Of a DNA stretch of 12,640 bases, positions 6,285 to 12,193 are shown in pieces; the first letter of the stretch is position 1, and each line of letters begins with the position of its first letter. The stretch is from Propionibacteriaceae bacterium. GTDB taxonomy: Bacteria; Actinomycetota; Actinomycetes; Propionibacteriales; Propionibacteriaceae. The stretch is from NCBI GenBank assembly GCA_003158895.1, contig PMLO01000286.1:1251-13890 (forward strand), read 5' to 3'. A program made the translations under genes and the position numbers. A model generated the notes under the pieces. That model saw only the letters and a program-made list of their open reading frames with translations. It made no database searches and was not told the DNA's origin.

Positions 6285-8693
6285 TCACTCGTCGTCGATG
6301 ACCTCAGCATGCAGCATCTCGCGCAGCAAGCTTTCGGCATCTGTGTCGTCCACATCAGGGTCGTCGCGCTCACCGACGTCGGCCGCCGGATCAGCGGGCG
6401 TGGCCGCCTGGGCCCGTGCGCGGGCGAGCAGGTCCGTATGCGCCGAGGCGGGTACCGCCTCAGGGTCCGCGCGCCACTCGTCAGGCGTCGTGGCCGGCTC
6501 GACCGCATCGACCTCATCAGCGGAGTCCGGTGAGTCGGCCTCCGCCGGGGCGGCTGGAGGGTTGCCCGCAGGGCCACCCCGCCCCTCGCTCTCCAGCAGC
6601 GCCGAGATTGTCAGGTCAGCCCCCATGACCTCGACCAGCGCGTCGCGCAGGACGTCGTCACTGCCACCCCGCAGGAAGCTGTCGCGCGCACCGGCGTTCG
6701 TGAACGTCAGGACGAGCGTGCCCTCGGACACCTCCGTGACCTGCGCGTGCTGCGAGATCGTCATCCAGGTGAACCTTCGACGACGCTTCACCTCTTCGAG
6801 CACCTCGGGCCACAACCTCCGTACATCCGTCGCCACCGGACCCTGCTTGCCGACGCTCCCCACCGCGGGTGGTTGCGTCTGGACGACCGGAGAGTCGGGT
6901 ACGGGCTCGGCTGGGACAGGCACGGACGGCGCCGCCGGTACGGGCGCGGGCGCCGGCTCGTTCCGTACAACCCGCAGCTTCGGTGCCGCTGGTTCCGGAG
7001 GAGCGGCCTCGTCGCGATCAGCGGGCGGCGTCCAGTCATCCTCGGGCGGCGGCTCGTCGAACGTGCGGCGCCCCTTCCGTACGGTCTCCGCCGGACGCTC
7101 GGCCGGCGCTTCCGACGGCACAGCGGCTGGCCGCTCGACGGGCACCGGGGCTGGCCGCTCGGCCGGTGCGGATGCAGCGCGCTCGTCGCGGCCCCACGGG
7201 CCCGCCGCGGGCGCGTCAGCCGCCGCCGGACCACTTCCTTGGAGATGGCTGTCGGGCATGCCAAGCCGACGCTCGAGCCGGTCGAGCCGCGCGTGGATGC
7301 CTCGGCCGTCGACGTCAGCGCCAGGCAGCAGGACCCGCGCGCACATCAGCTCGAGATGGAGCCTCGGCGCGGTCGTGCCACGCATAGCCACGAGACCCTC
7401 AGCGATGACCTCTGCGGCGCGCGTCAGCTCGCCGGCACCGATGCCTGCAGCCTGTACAGCGAGACGCTCGGCCTGATCGGCCGCGACGTCGATGAGCCCG
7501 GACGACGCCGCGTCCGGCACGGAGGCGACGATCACCAGATCTCGCAGACGACGCAGCAGGTCCTCGGCGAAACGCCGCGGGTCCTGGCCGACCTCGATGA
7601 CCTTGTCGATCGTGGCGAAGACGCCCGCACCATCACCTGCGGCGAACGCGTCGACGATCTCGTCGAGCAGTGCGTCCGGCGTGAAGCCGAGCAACGCGAC
7701 GGACTGGTCGTACGTGACGCCGTGGGGCCCGGCGCCGCCGAGCAGCTGGTCGAGGACCGACAGCGAATCTCGTACAGATCCTGCCCCCGCTCGTACGACC
7801 AACGGCAGCACCGACGACTCGATCGCCACGCCCTCCGCATCGCACAGGCGTCGCAGATAGTCGCTGAGCACGCGCGGCGGGACAAGGCGGAACGGGTAGT
7901 GGTGGGTGCGGCTCCGGATCGTTCCGATGACCTTCTCGGGCTCGGTCGTCGCGAAGATGAACTTCACGTGGGGCGGCGGCTCCTCCACGAGCTTGAGCAG
8001 CGCGTTGAAGCCCGCCGTCGTGACCATGTGGGCCTCGTCGACGATGTAGATCTTGTAGCGGCTCTGGACCGGCGCGAAGAAGGCCCGCTCGCGAAGGTCA
8101 CGGGCGTCGTCGACACCGCCATGGGATGCCGCGTCGATCTCGATGACGTCGATGCTGCCGGGGCCGCCTCGCGCCAGATCGCGGCAGGACCGGCATTCGC
8201 CGCACGGCTCCGAGGTCGGACCCTTCTCGCAGTTCAGCGCCCGCGCCAGGATCCGCGCGCTCGTCGTCTTGCCGCAGCCACGGGGGCCGGAGAAGAGGTA
8301 CGCATGGTTGACGCGGTTGTTCTCGAGCGCGCGCTTGAGAGGCTCCGTGACGTGCTCCTGGCCGATGACGTCGGAGAACGTGTCCGGACGGTATCGCCTG
8401 TACAGAGCCAGCGGCGGCTCGGGCACGTCAGGGACCGGCGCGGGAGCCGCAGCCACGGGAGCGGCGGCGGGCGCCGCCGGAGCCGCGTCCACGTCGACCG
8501 GTGCAGAAGGTACCTTCGCAGCAGCCTTGGCTGGCCCGGCGCTCGGAGCAGACTTCGTCGGGGCGACCGCCACTGCCGGCTCCTCGGGCTCCGGCGAGCT
8601 GGTCGTGAGCGCTGCGGGAGCTTCTGCGGGCGCGTCGAAGAGACTCGGACCATCCTGGTCGGAGAAGTCGAGCTCGTCGTACTCGTCGTCCAC
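6285..8693 (-). CDS. dnaX: DNA polymerase III subunit gamma/tau (DnaX)
   Basis: About 802 residues: the clamp-loader ATPase of the replicative polymerase. Core domain from residue 95 (LALYRRYRPDTFSDVIGQEH); Walker A GPRGCGKT (136-143); zinc cysteines C155, C164, C167, C170; Walker B/DEAH 219-222; sensor I ATTEPEK (248-254); SRTHHYPF (261-268). A Pro/Ala/Glu-rich linker leads to a tau-like C-terminal domain (LWPEVLEEVKRRRRFTW), so the full polymerase-tethering form is encoded. Unusual is an extension of about 90 residues before the core: an acidic start (MDDEYDELDFSDQDGPSLFD), then an Ala/Pro linker. The start is uncertain. GTG 8693 and GTG 8702 both lack a ribosome binding site, but a TANNNT-type hexamer (TAGTGT) lies just upstream, which would suit a leaderless mRNA. 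The frame stays open to 9095, but that part is not protein-like. First gene of the dnaX-ebfC-recR operon. Confidence 0.95.
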   Translation of the reverse strand: MDDEYDELDFSDQDGPSLFDAPAEAPAALTTSSPEPEEPAVAVAPTKSAPSAGPAKAAAKVPSAPVDVDAAPAAPAAAPVAAAPAPVPDVPEPPLALYRRYRPDTFSDVIGQEHVTEPLKRALENNRVNHAYLFSGPRGCGKTTSARILARALNCEKGPTSEPCGECRSCRDLARGGPGSIDVIEIDAASHGGVDDARDLRERAFFAPVQSRYKIYIVDEAHMVTTAGFNALLKLVEEPPPHVKFIFATTEPEKVIGTIRSRTHHYPFRLVPPRVLSDYLRRLCDAEGVAIESSVLPLVVRAGAGSVRDSLSVLDQLLGGAGPHGVTYDQSVALLGFTPDALLDEIVDAFAAGDGAGVFATIDKVIEVGQDPRRFAEDLLRRLRDLVIVASVPDAASSGLIDVAADQAERLAVQAAGIGAGELTRAAEVIAEGLVAMRGTTAPRLHLELMCARVLLPGADVDGRGIHARLDRLERRLGMPDSHLQGSGPAAADAPAAGPWGRDERAASAPAERPAPVPVERPAAVPSEAPAERPAETVRKGRRTFDEPPPEDDWTPPADRDEAAPPEPAAPKLRVVRNEPAPAPVPAAPSVPVPAEPVPDSPVVQTQPPAVGSVGKQGPVATDVRRLWPEVLEEVKRRRRFTWMTISQHAQVTEVSEGTLVLTFTNAGARDSFLRGGSDDVLRDALVEVMGADLTISALLESEGRGGPAGNPPAAPAEADSPDSADEVDAVEPATTPDEWRADPEAVPASAHTDLLARARAQAATPADPAADVGERDDPDVDDTDAESLLREMLHAEVIDDE

Positions 8694-8755
8694 GCCGCAC
8701 ACACTATGCGAGCCGTCCGACAGTCGCTGCTCCCAGCGCGCAGGCGAGCGATCAA

Positions 8756-8866
8756 GCCCCCAAAAGACACGAAGTCGGGGGCCATCCGCACCACCGCCAT
8801 CCGCAGCGCGCGAGAAGACTCCCGACTTCGTTCGGTCGAGGTTCGACCCTGGTCGCCGAAGCGACC
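8756..8866 (-). ncRNA. Candidate structured RNA or attenuator in the dnaX leader
   Basis: Reading 5' to 3' on the minus strand: GGTCGC-TTCG-GCGACC (8866-8851), a stable cUUCGg tetraloop hairpin; GGTCGA-ACC-TCGACC (8848-8834), a second hairpin; then an 11-bp stem ACGAAGTCGGG (8831-8821) with CCCGACTTCGT (8779-8769), followed after three bases by TTTT (8765-8762), terminator-like despite its 41-base loop. The 3' arm overlaps GCCCCC (8782-8777), which can instead pair with GGGGGC (8761-8756). The two stems exclude each other, as in attenuators and riboswitches. It lies about 55 bp before dnaX. The pairings are read directly from the sequence; that the region is transcribed is an inference, and no known RNA family was recognised. 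Confidence 0.4.
8781..8805. repeat. 10-bp direct repeat inside the loop of the long stem
   Basis: GCCATCCGCA occurs at 8781-8790 and again at 8796-8805, a 15-bp period, within the loop enclosed by the 11-bp stem of the dnaX leader. Confidence 0.7.
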
Positions 8867-9079
8867 ACCTCTGCCGTTTGAACCCGTCTTGCGGCGACCG
8901 CATCCGCGGGCCGGAACTGAACCCCTCCAGCTCAGGCGAAGCGGTCGACCAGTGGCTTGCAACACCGGCCTGCGACGGAAACATGGGAGCAGAGCCCCAT
9001 TCCATTCCCCCCTTGAGAGCCGGTGCGACCCGCCTCTCGCATTGCACGCTAGTCACCACCCCCCGTGACGACGGTGCCC

Positions 9080-9095
9080 ATGAGACGACTCTCAT
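9080..9095. promoter_or_regulatory. Perfect short inverted repeat upstream of the NERD gene
   Basis: ATGAGA-CGAC-TCTCAT is a perfect 6-bp inverted repeat with a 4-base centre. Two small hairpins follow closely (CGTCT-GAAA-AGACG at 9111-9124 and CCGGG/CCCGG at 9126-9144). It could be an operator for either divergent gene or part of the NERD leader; nothing distinguishes these. Confidence 0.35.
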
Positions 9096-9147
9096 TGCCC
9101 CTCAGACCACCGTCTGAAAAGACGTCCGGGAATGTCCGACCCGGGTG

Positions 9148-9175
9148 TGACTTCTCTCACGCAGGCTGACTTCTC
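9148..9175 (+). repeat. 9-bp direct repeats just upstream of the NERD gene
   Basis: TGACTTCTC occurs at 9148-9156 and 9167-9175, 19 bp apart centre to centre, ending 27 bp before the start codon. The spacing of about two helical turns suits binding of a regulator to one DNA face, but a function is not shown. Confidence 0.45.
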
Positions 9176-9202
9176 GCACCGGGGTCGTCACAGTCATGAG
9201 CC

Positions 9203-10180
9203 ATGGAAGCCCTTGTCCGCCATTCGACGCCGGAGCCGTACGGCTCGGTCACGCGCTGGCGCAACTTTGGTCACGACCGCCTCTACATCCGGTCGCTGGC
9301 CGGCGCCGACCTGGGGTGGTGGGATCTCACGACGGATGAGGGCCACGCCCTCGATCCGCAGCTGGCACGAGAGCTCGAGCTCATCGTGCGCGACTGGCAG
9401 GCGTCCCTCGGCGTGGGCGCTCCGTCCCGTCCCGTGCTGCGCCAGGTGACGCCCCTCGAGGTCGAGGAACCGCAAGCCGACGAGCCGCGAGCCGTGCCGG
9501 CCGCACCGCGCCGGGCAGCCGGATATGCCGAGCCTGTACGAACGGTCGTCGAGCCTCCTGCGGATCTGCTGGCCAACCGCGCAGGCGAGTCGCTGATGCG
9601 TCGCGAGGTCGCCGAGCTCGCAGCGGGTCGCTCGTCGGGTCGCCGCTTCGCCGACTTCGTACCCGTCGCTTCCAGCTGGGAGGTCGGCGCTGTCGGCGAG
9701 CAGCTCGTCGCGGACGAACTCCGCAAGCTCGCCGCCCTCGATCCCCGCTGGGGCTTCCTCAACTCGATCCCCGTGAACGCCAAGGGCACCGACATCGACC
9801 ACCTCGTCATCGGGCCCGGCGGCGTCTTCACGATCAACACCAAGCACCATCGCGACGCCCGCATCTGGGTGTCCGGCGACATGCTCATGGTGAACGGCGA
9901 GAAGACCTGGTACGTAAGGAACGCGCGCCACGAGGCGACGAACGCGACCACTCGGCTCGCTGAGGCGACGGGACGGCCCATCACGGCGTTCGGCCTTGTC
10001 GTACCTGTCGGCGCAGCGTCGCTGACCATCAAGAACCCGCCCGCGGACGTCGCTGTGGTCAACCGCCGCCGCCTCGTCTCGTACTTCTCCAGCCTGCCGA
10101 TGGTCCTCGACAAGGACACCGTGCTCGCAGTCTTCGAGGCCGCGCGAGACTGCCAGACCTGGATGGGCCTCGACGGCTGA
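9203..10180 (+). CDS. NERD (nuclease-related domain) protein
   Basis: A 325-residue protein. The NERD domain spans roughly 162-275: VGAVGEQLVADEL (E166), KGTDIDHLVIGPGGVFTINTKH (194-215; D197, D199, K214) and ARIWVSGDMLMVNG (219-232). This is the restriction-endonuclease-like fold predicted to cut or bind DNA. The usual acidic residue before TK is replaced by Asn212, so activity is uncertain. Before it lies a separate N-terminal module (about 14-66, YGSVTRWRNFGHDRLYIRSL through ELELIVRDW) and a Pro/Ala/Glu-rich linker. No signal peptide or membrane segment is present. The ATG at 9203 has no clear ribosome binding site, but the frame begins sensibly there and no better in-frame start is seen. 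It stands alone, divergent from dnaX and convergent with the YHS gene. Domain assignment is confident; biological role is unknown. Confidence 0.9.
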   Translation: MEALVRHSTPEPYGSVTRWRNFGHDRLYIRSLAGADLGWWDLTTDEGHALDPQLARELELIVRDWQASLGVGAPSRPVLRQVTPLEVEEPQADEPRAVPAAPRRAAGYAEPVRTVVEPPADLLANRAGESLMRREVAELAAGRSSGRRFADFVPVASSWEVGAVGEQLVADELRKLAALDPRWGFLNSIPVNAKGTDIDHLVIGPGGVFTINTKHHRDARIWVSGDMLMVNGEKTWYVRNARHEATNATTRLAEATGRPITAFGLVVPVGAASLTIKNPPADVAVVNRRRLVSYFSSLPMVLDKDTVLAVFEAARDCQTWMGLDG

Positions 10181-10211
10181 TCAGCCGGGCTGACGAGTCC
10201 GTACGCACGAC

Positions 10212-10235
10212 CGCCGGGCCCTCTCGGACCCGGCG
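10212..10235. terminator. Hairpin terminator between convergent NERD and YHS genes
   Basis: CGCCGGG (10212-10218) pairs with CCCGGCG (10229-10235) around a 10-base loop, in the 72-bp gap between the two stop codons. A second palindrome, TCAGCC-G-GGCTGA, lies at 10181-10193 directly after the NERD stop. Neither has a U-tract. Position and symmetry suggest a bidirectional terminator. Confidence 0.6.
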
Positions 10236-10252
10236 TCTGAATGCGTGCAGCG

Positions 10253-10411
10253 CTACGTGCTCTCGGACACGTAACTCTGCGGCTCCTGCTGGAACGCCGC
10301 ACGGCAATCGCTCGAGCAGAAGTGGTATGTCTTCCCGTCGTACGACTCGGACAGAGACGACTGGGGTTCCACCTGCATGCCACAGACGGGGCATCGTTCG
10401 GACTCGGCCAT
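10253..10411 (-). CDS. Small YHS-domain metal-binding protein
   Basis: A 52-residue protein starting at ATG 10411, where AGGAGG lies five bases upstream; the longer frame from 10471 runs through the operator and was rejected. It consists almost wholly of a YHS domain: CPVCGM (C7, C10) and the signature YHFCSSDC (29-36; H30, C32, C36), followed by F40 and the acidic tail. YHS and related TRASH domains bind heavy metals such as copper through these cysteines, and are found as free small proteins or fused to metal ATPases and reductases. Here it is free-standing and cytoplasmic, with no metal transporter nearby. A TetR-type palindrome sits directly upstream of its ribosome binding site. Function (metal buffering or delivery) is inferred from the family. 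Confidence 0.9.
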   Translation of the reverse strand: MAESERCPVCGMQVEPQSSLSESYDGKTYHFCSSDCRAAFQQEPQSYVSEST

Positions 10412-10423
10412 GTGCTCCTCCTC

Positions 10424-10441
10424 ACTGAGTGAGCATTCAGT
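10424..10441. promoter_or_regulatory. TetR-type operator palindrome upstream of the YHS gene
   Basis: ACTGAGTG-AG-CATTCAGT is an inverted repeat with 7 of 8 positions symmetric. It fits the TGANTGANCATTCA pattern typical of many TetR-family operators. It lies between the ribosome binding site (about 10417-10422) and the upstream DNA, so a bound repressor would block transcription of the YHS gene. No TetR gene is in the window. Confidence 0.55.
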
Positions 10442-10490
10442 ACGACCTGTACCCAGTCGCCGACGCACCAAACCCGGGTTGTCGGAGGTA

Positions 10491-10688
10491 TCAGACGCGG
10501 TAGTGATTTATCACCGCGTCTGTCTTGGCCTCCTCCACGGCAGCACGGGCCACCTTGAGTGACTCGGGGTCTGCTCCGTCCGCAGCCTCGAGTTCCGTCG
10601 GGCCCTCGGAGTCGGGCGCGTACAGGGGGTCGGGGACGGGTCGCTGGAACAAGTTGTCCTGGTCGTGGTCAGAGTCGTGGCTGCTCAT
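10491..10688 (-). CDS. Small acidic hypothetical protein
   Basis: A 65-residue protein not recognised as any family. The N-terminal part is hydrophilic and Asp/His-rich (SSHDSDHDQDN), followed by a Pro-rich acidic stretch and a predicted helix near residues 41-58 (PESLKVARAAVEEAKTDA), ending NHYRV. No membrane segment or cysteine is present. The ATG at 10688 has only a weak purine-rich signal upstream (AAAGATGGG). Coding is supported by amino-acid composition and by the ordered gap to its neighbours, but it could be spurious. It lies upstream of the YHS gene on the same strand with a gap of 79 bp that contains the operator, so the two are likely separate units. Confidence 0.55.
   Translation of the reverse strand: MSSHDSDHDQDNLFQRPVPDPLYAPDSEGPTELEAADGADPESLKVARAAVEEAKTDAVINHYRV
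10492..10522. terminator. Perfect 10-bp inverted repeat overlapping the end of the small acidic gene
   Basis: CAGACGCGGT (10492-10501) and ACCGCGTCTG (10513-10522) pair perfectly around an 11-base loop. The stem includes the last ten codons and part of the stop of the gene at 10491-10688. A nested short palindrome (ATCAC/GTGAT type) lies in the loop. It may end transcription or protect the 3' end; no U-tract follows. Confidence 0.45.
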
Positions 10689-10791
10689 GGTCCCATCTTT
10701 GCTCGGGGGTCAGCATCGCTCGCGCCCGGGCTCGCCCCCTCATCCGCCCCCCGCTTGCGGGTCCTTGTGCTGACGCGATTCACTCACTCGA

Positions 10792-10820
10792 CCGCCGGTA
10801 CCGCGTGCGTACGGTGGCGG
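10792..10820 (-). terminator. Possible terminator after the PAS-ANTAR gene
   Basis: CCGCC (10792-10796) plus ACCG (10800-10803) can pair with CGGT (10812-10815) plus GGCGG (10816-10820), leaving a three-base bulge and an eight-base loop. It starts 38 bp after the stop codon at 10859. Moderate stem, no U-tract. Confidence 0.4.
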
Positions 10821-10858
10821 GCTCAGATCGTCGTCGCGCAGCATCACCAAGCCCGGCG

Positions 10859-11929
10859 CTACGCGTCCTCCGGCTCGGCTCCGGTCTCGATGACCCTGCT
10901 CGCCACGTCGTGCAGCTTGAGGTTCCGGTTCTGGCTCGCCTGCTTGAGCCGGTCGAACGCCTGGCTCGGCAGGATGCGGTGCCGCTCGACGAGGATGCCT
11001 ACGGCTTGCCCGACCAGGCGATGGCTGTTGATCGCGGCCTCGAGGTTCGCCTGCTTGTCTGCTGACCGCTGCCGCTCGATGACCCTGTCGACGGCGAGTC
11101 CGAACGCCTGCGCCAGGAGATCCGCGGCGATCATCTCCTCGGTACTGATCCGCCGAGGCCGGGGGAAGTGGACCCATGCCCGAGCACCGATCGTGCTGGT
11201 CTGCGGTACAAGCAGGATGCCGGGGCGGTACGAGACGGTGTCGGCGCTCGGCGAGCCGGCCAGGCCCACCGCGACGTCGGCGTGGAGATCGTCCATCGTC
11301 AGGGTCTGACCGGCGCTGAACAGATACCGGTCGTCCAGATCGAGCTGGATCGTGCTGCCACCGTCGAAGAGCAGCTCGAAACCGTGCTCGGCGACACCGA
11401 GCAGCGTGGCCAGGTCGTCCGTACCGCCGAAGTCGGCGCTGACCCGTGCCGCTGCCGCGCGCCGCTCCTGCGCCTGATGGTCCCGCGTGATGTCGCGCAG
11501 CACGCGGATCCGCGCGGTCAGGTGGCTGTACGGAAGATCCACGCTGGCGCCGGACGTGTGCACCCAGATCTGTCGACGGTCCTGTGTGTACAGGACGACC
11601 TCGGAGTCGAAGTCCCGACGGTTGAGCCCCTCGTCGTGGAGACCTTGGATCGCGGCCAGGGCATCAGGATCCTCGTTCTCGGTCGGCCACCAAGGGAAGG
11701 GCGGGTTGTACGGACCGTCGGACAACTCGTACCCGAACATCTCGGTGAAGGCCCGATTGAACTCGATCACCGCCCCGTCGGCATCGAGGATGATCAGCGG
11801 GTCCCGGAGCGCGTGCATCACTGCGCGGCGCCACCCGGCATCGGTGGACCGCTCGAGCACCATCATGTCGTTCTCCGCCTCATGGTCCACCTGGCCGTCG
11901 GGTACATGGGCCGCCCTATCGTCATCCAT
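10859..11929 (-). CDS. PAS - GAF-like - ANTAR domain regulatory protein
   Basis: A 356-residue cytoplasmic protein. Residues 36-148 form a PAS sensor domain (DPLIILDADGAVIEFNRAF through ARIRVLRDITRD); 165-288 look like a divergent GAF domain (LLGVAEHGFELLFDGG ... FGLAVDRVIERQ); 295-350 are an ANTAR domain (LEAAINSHRLVGQAVGILVE, then AFDRLKQASQNRNLKLHDVA). ANTAR domains are three-helix RNA-binding modules that act as antiterminators on paired hairpins in target transcripts. A sensory input thus probably controls RNA binding. ATG 11929 is chosen because GGGAGG lies four bases upstream; GTG 11941 overlaps that signal. The upstream neighbour on the same strand is a SigB/SigF-type sigma factor, 264 bp away across three hairpins, suggesting a shared stress-response context. 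The ligand and target RNAs are unknown. Confidence 0.92.
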   Translation of the reverse strand: MDDDRAAHVPDGQVDHEAENDMMVLERSTDAGWRRAVMHALRDPLIILDADGAVIEFNRAFTEMFGYELSDGPYNPPFPWWPTENEDPDALAAIQGLHDEGLNRRDFDSEVVLYTQDRRQIWVHTSGASVDLPYSHLTARIRVLRDITRDHQAQERRAAAARVSADFGGTDDLATLLGVAEHGFELLFDGGSTIQLDLDDRYLFSAGQTLTMDDLHADVAVGLAGSPSADTVSYRPGILLVPQTSTIGARAWVHFPRPRRISTEEMIAADLLAQAFGLAVDRVIERQRSADKQANLEAAINSHRLVGQAVGILVERHRILPSQAFDRLKQASQNRNLKLHDVASRVIETGAEPEDA

Positions 11930-12045
11930 CGAGCCTCCCACCCGGTCTCAACGAGGACAGGTCTGTTCCCTTGCCAGCAATAGACGGGAATCTAGAGGCC
12001 CACCGGGTCGCACGGAAGGGCTGGGAGTGATTCGCGCACTCCGGC

Positions 12046-12136
12046 GGTGCACCGGCTGCATTTTCAACCGGTACACCTCGCCCGGCGACAGCCCGGGCGG
12101 TCGCCGGACGACCCGGGGCAGTGACCCTGTACCCGG
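12046..12136 (-). promoter_or_regulatory. Three tandem hairpins between the sigma gene and the PAS-ANTAR gene
   Basis: In minus-strand order: CCGGG/CCCGG arms at 12132-12136 and 12113-12117, with an inner CAG/CTG; an 8-bp perfect stem at 12100-12107 with 12082-12089 around a 10-base loop; and a 10-bp stem with one mismatch at 12068-12077 with 12046-12055 around a 12-base loop. The first two probably serve as terminator of the sigma gene. As a series in the leader of an ANTAR gene they are also candidate RNA targets. The remaining 117 bp to the start codon show no clear promoter. Confidence 0.45.
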
Positions 12137-12193
12137 CAGATGCCCAAGCCACTCTCGAGATGCCGAACCGAAGTCTGTCTCGCGGGTGAGCCG

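Larger units (their letters stand above)
8694..9202. other. Structured intergenic region between divergent dnaX and NERD genes
   Basis: About 500 bp without a credible gene. Open frames cross it on both strands but read as low-quality, Arg/Trp/Ser-rich sequence. It holds the stem-loop cluster at 8756-8866, a further possible pairing of CGACCGC (8895-8901) with GCGGTCG (8941-8947), a palindromic GGTCGACC at 8943-8950, and several small hairpins and repeats in 9080-9175 just upstream of the NERD gene. No tRNA T-arm and no SRP RNA tetraloop signature was found. Both genes must have promoters here. Confidence 0.6.

Noticed and set aside
8950..8956. GCCACTG box on the minus strand, as in cobalamin riboswitches
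   Set aside because: None of the other conserved riboswitch elements are around it, and dnaX is not a cobalamin gene.
6747..9068. 773-codon plus-strand open frame opposite dnaX
   Set aside because: Antisense to dnaX, with Arg/Asp/His-rich composition; no domain and no initiation signal.
8703..9095. Upstream in-frame extension of dnaX to 9095
   Set aside because: Open but not protein-like, crosses the hairpin cluster, and has no homologous look; the coding signal fades beyond 8702.
8700..9130. tRNA-Ser or small SRP RNA gene upstream of dnaX, as in several actinobacteria
   Set aside because: No T-arm (GGTTCRANNCC) with matching stem and no GGAA tetraloop with AGCAG as in SRP RNA; a GGAAAC...GGGAGCAG stretch near 8977-8992 does not fold correctly.
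10740..11177. 145-codon minus-strand open frame overlapping the ANTAR gene
   Set aside because: Different frame of a well-supported gene, with Arg/Pro-rich content and no homology.
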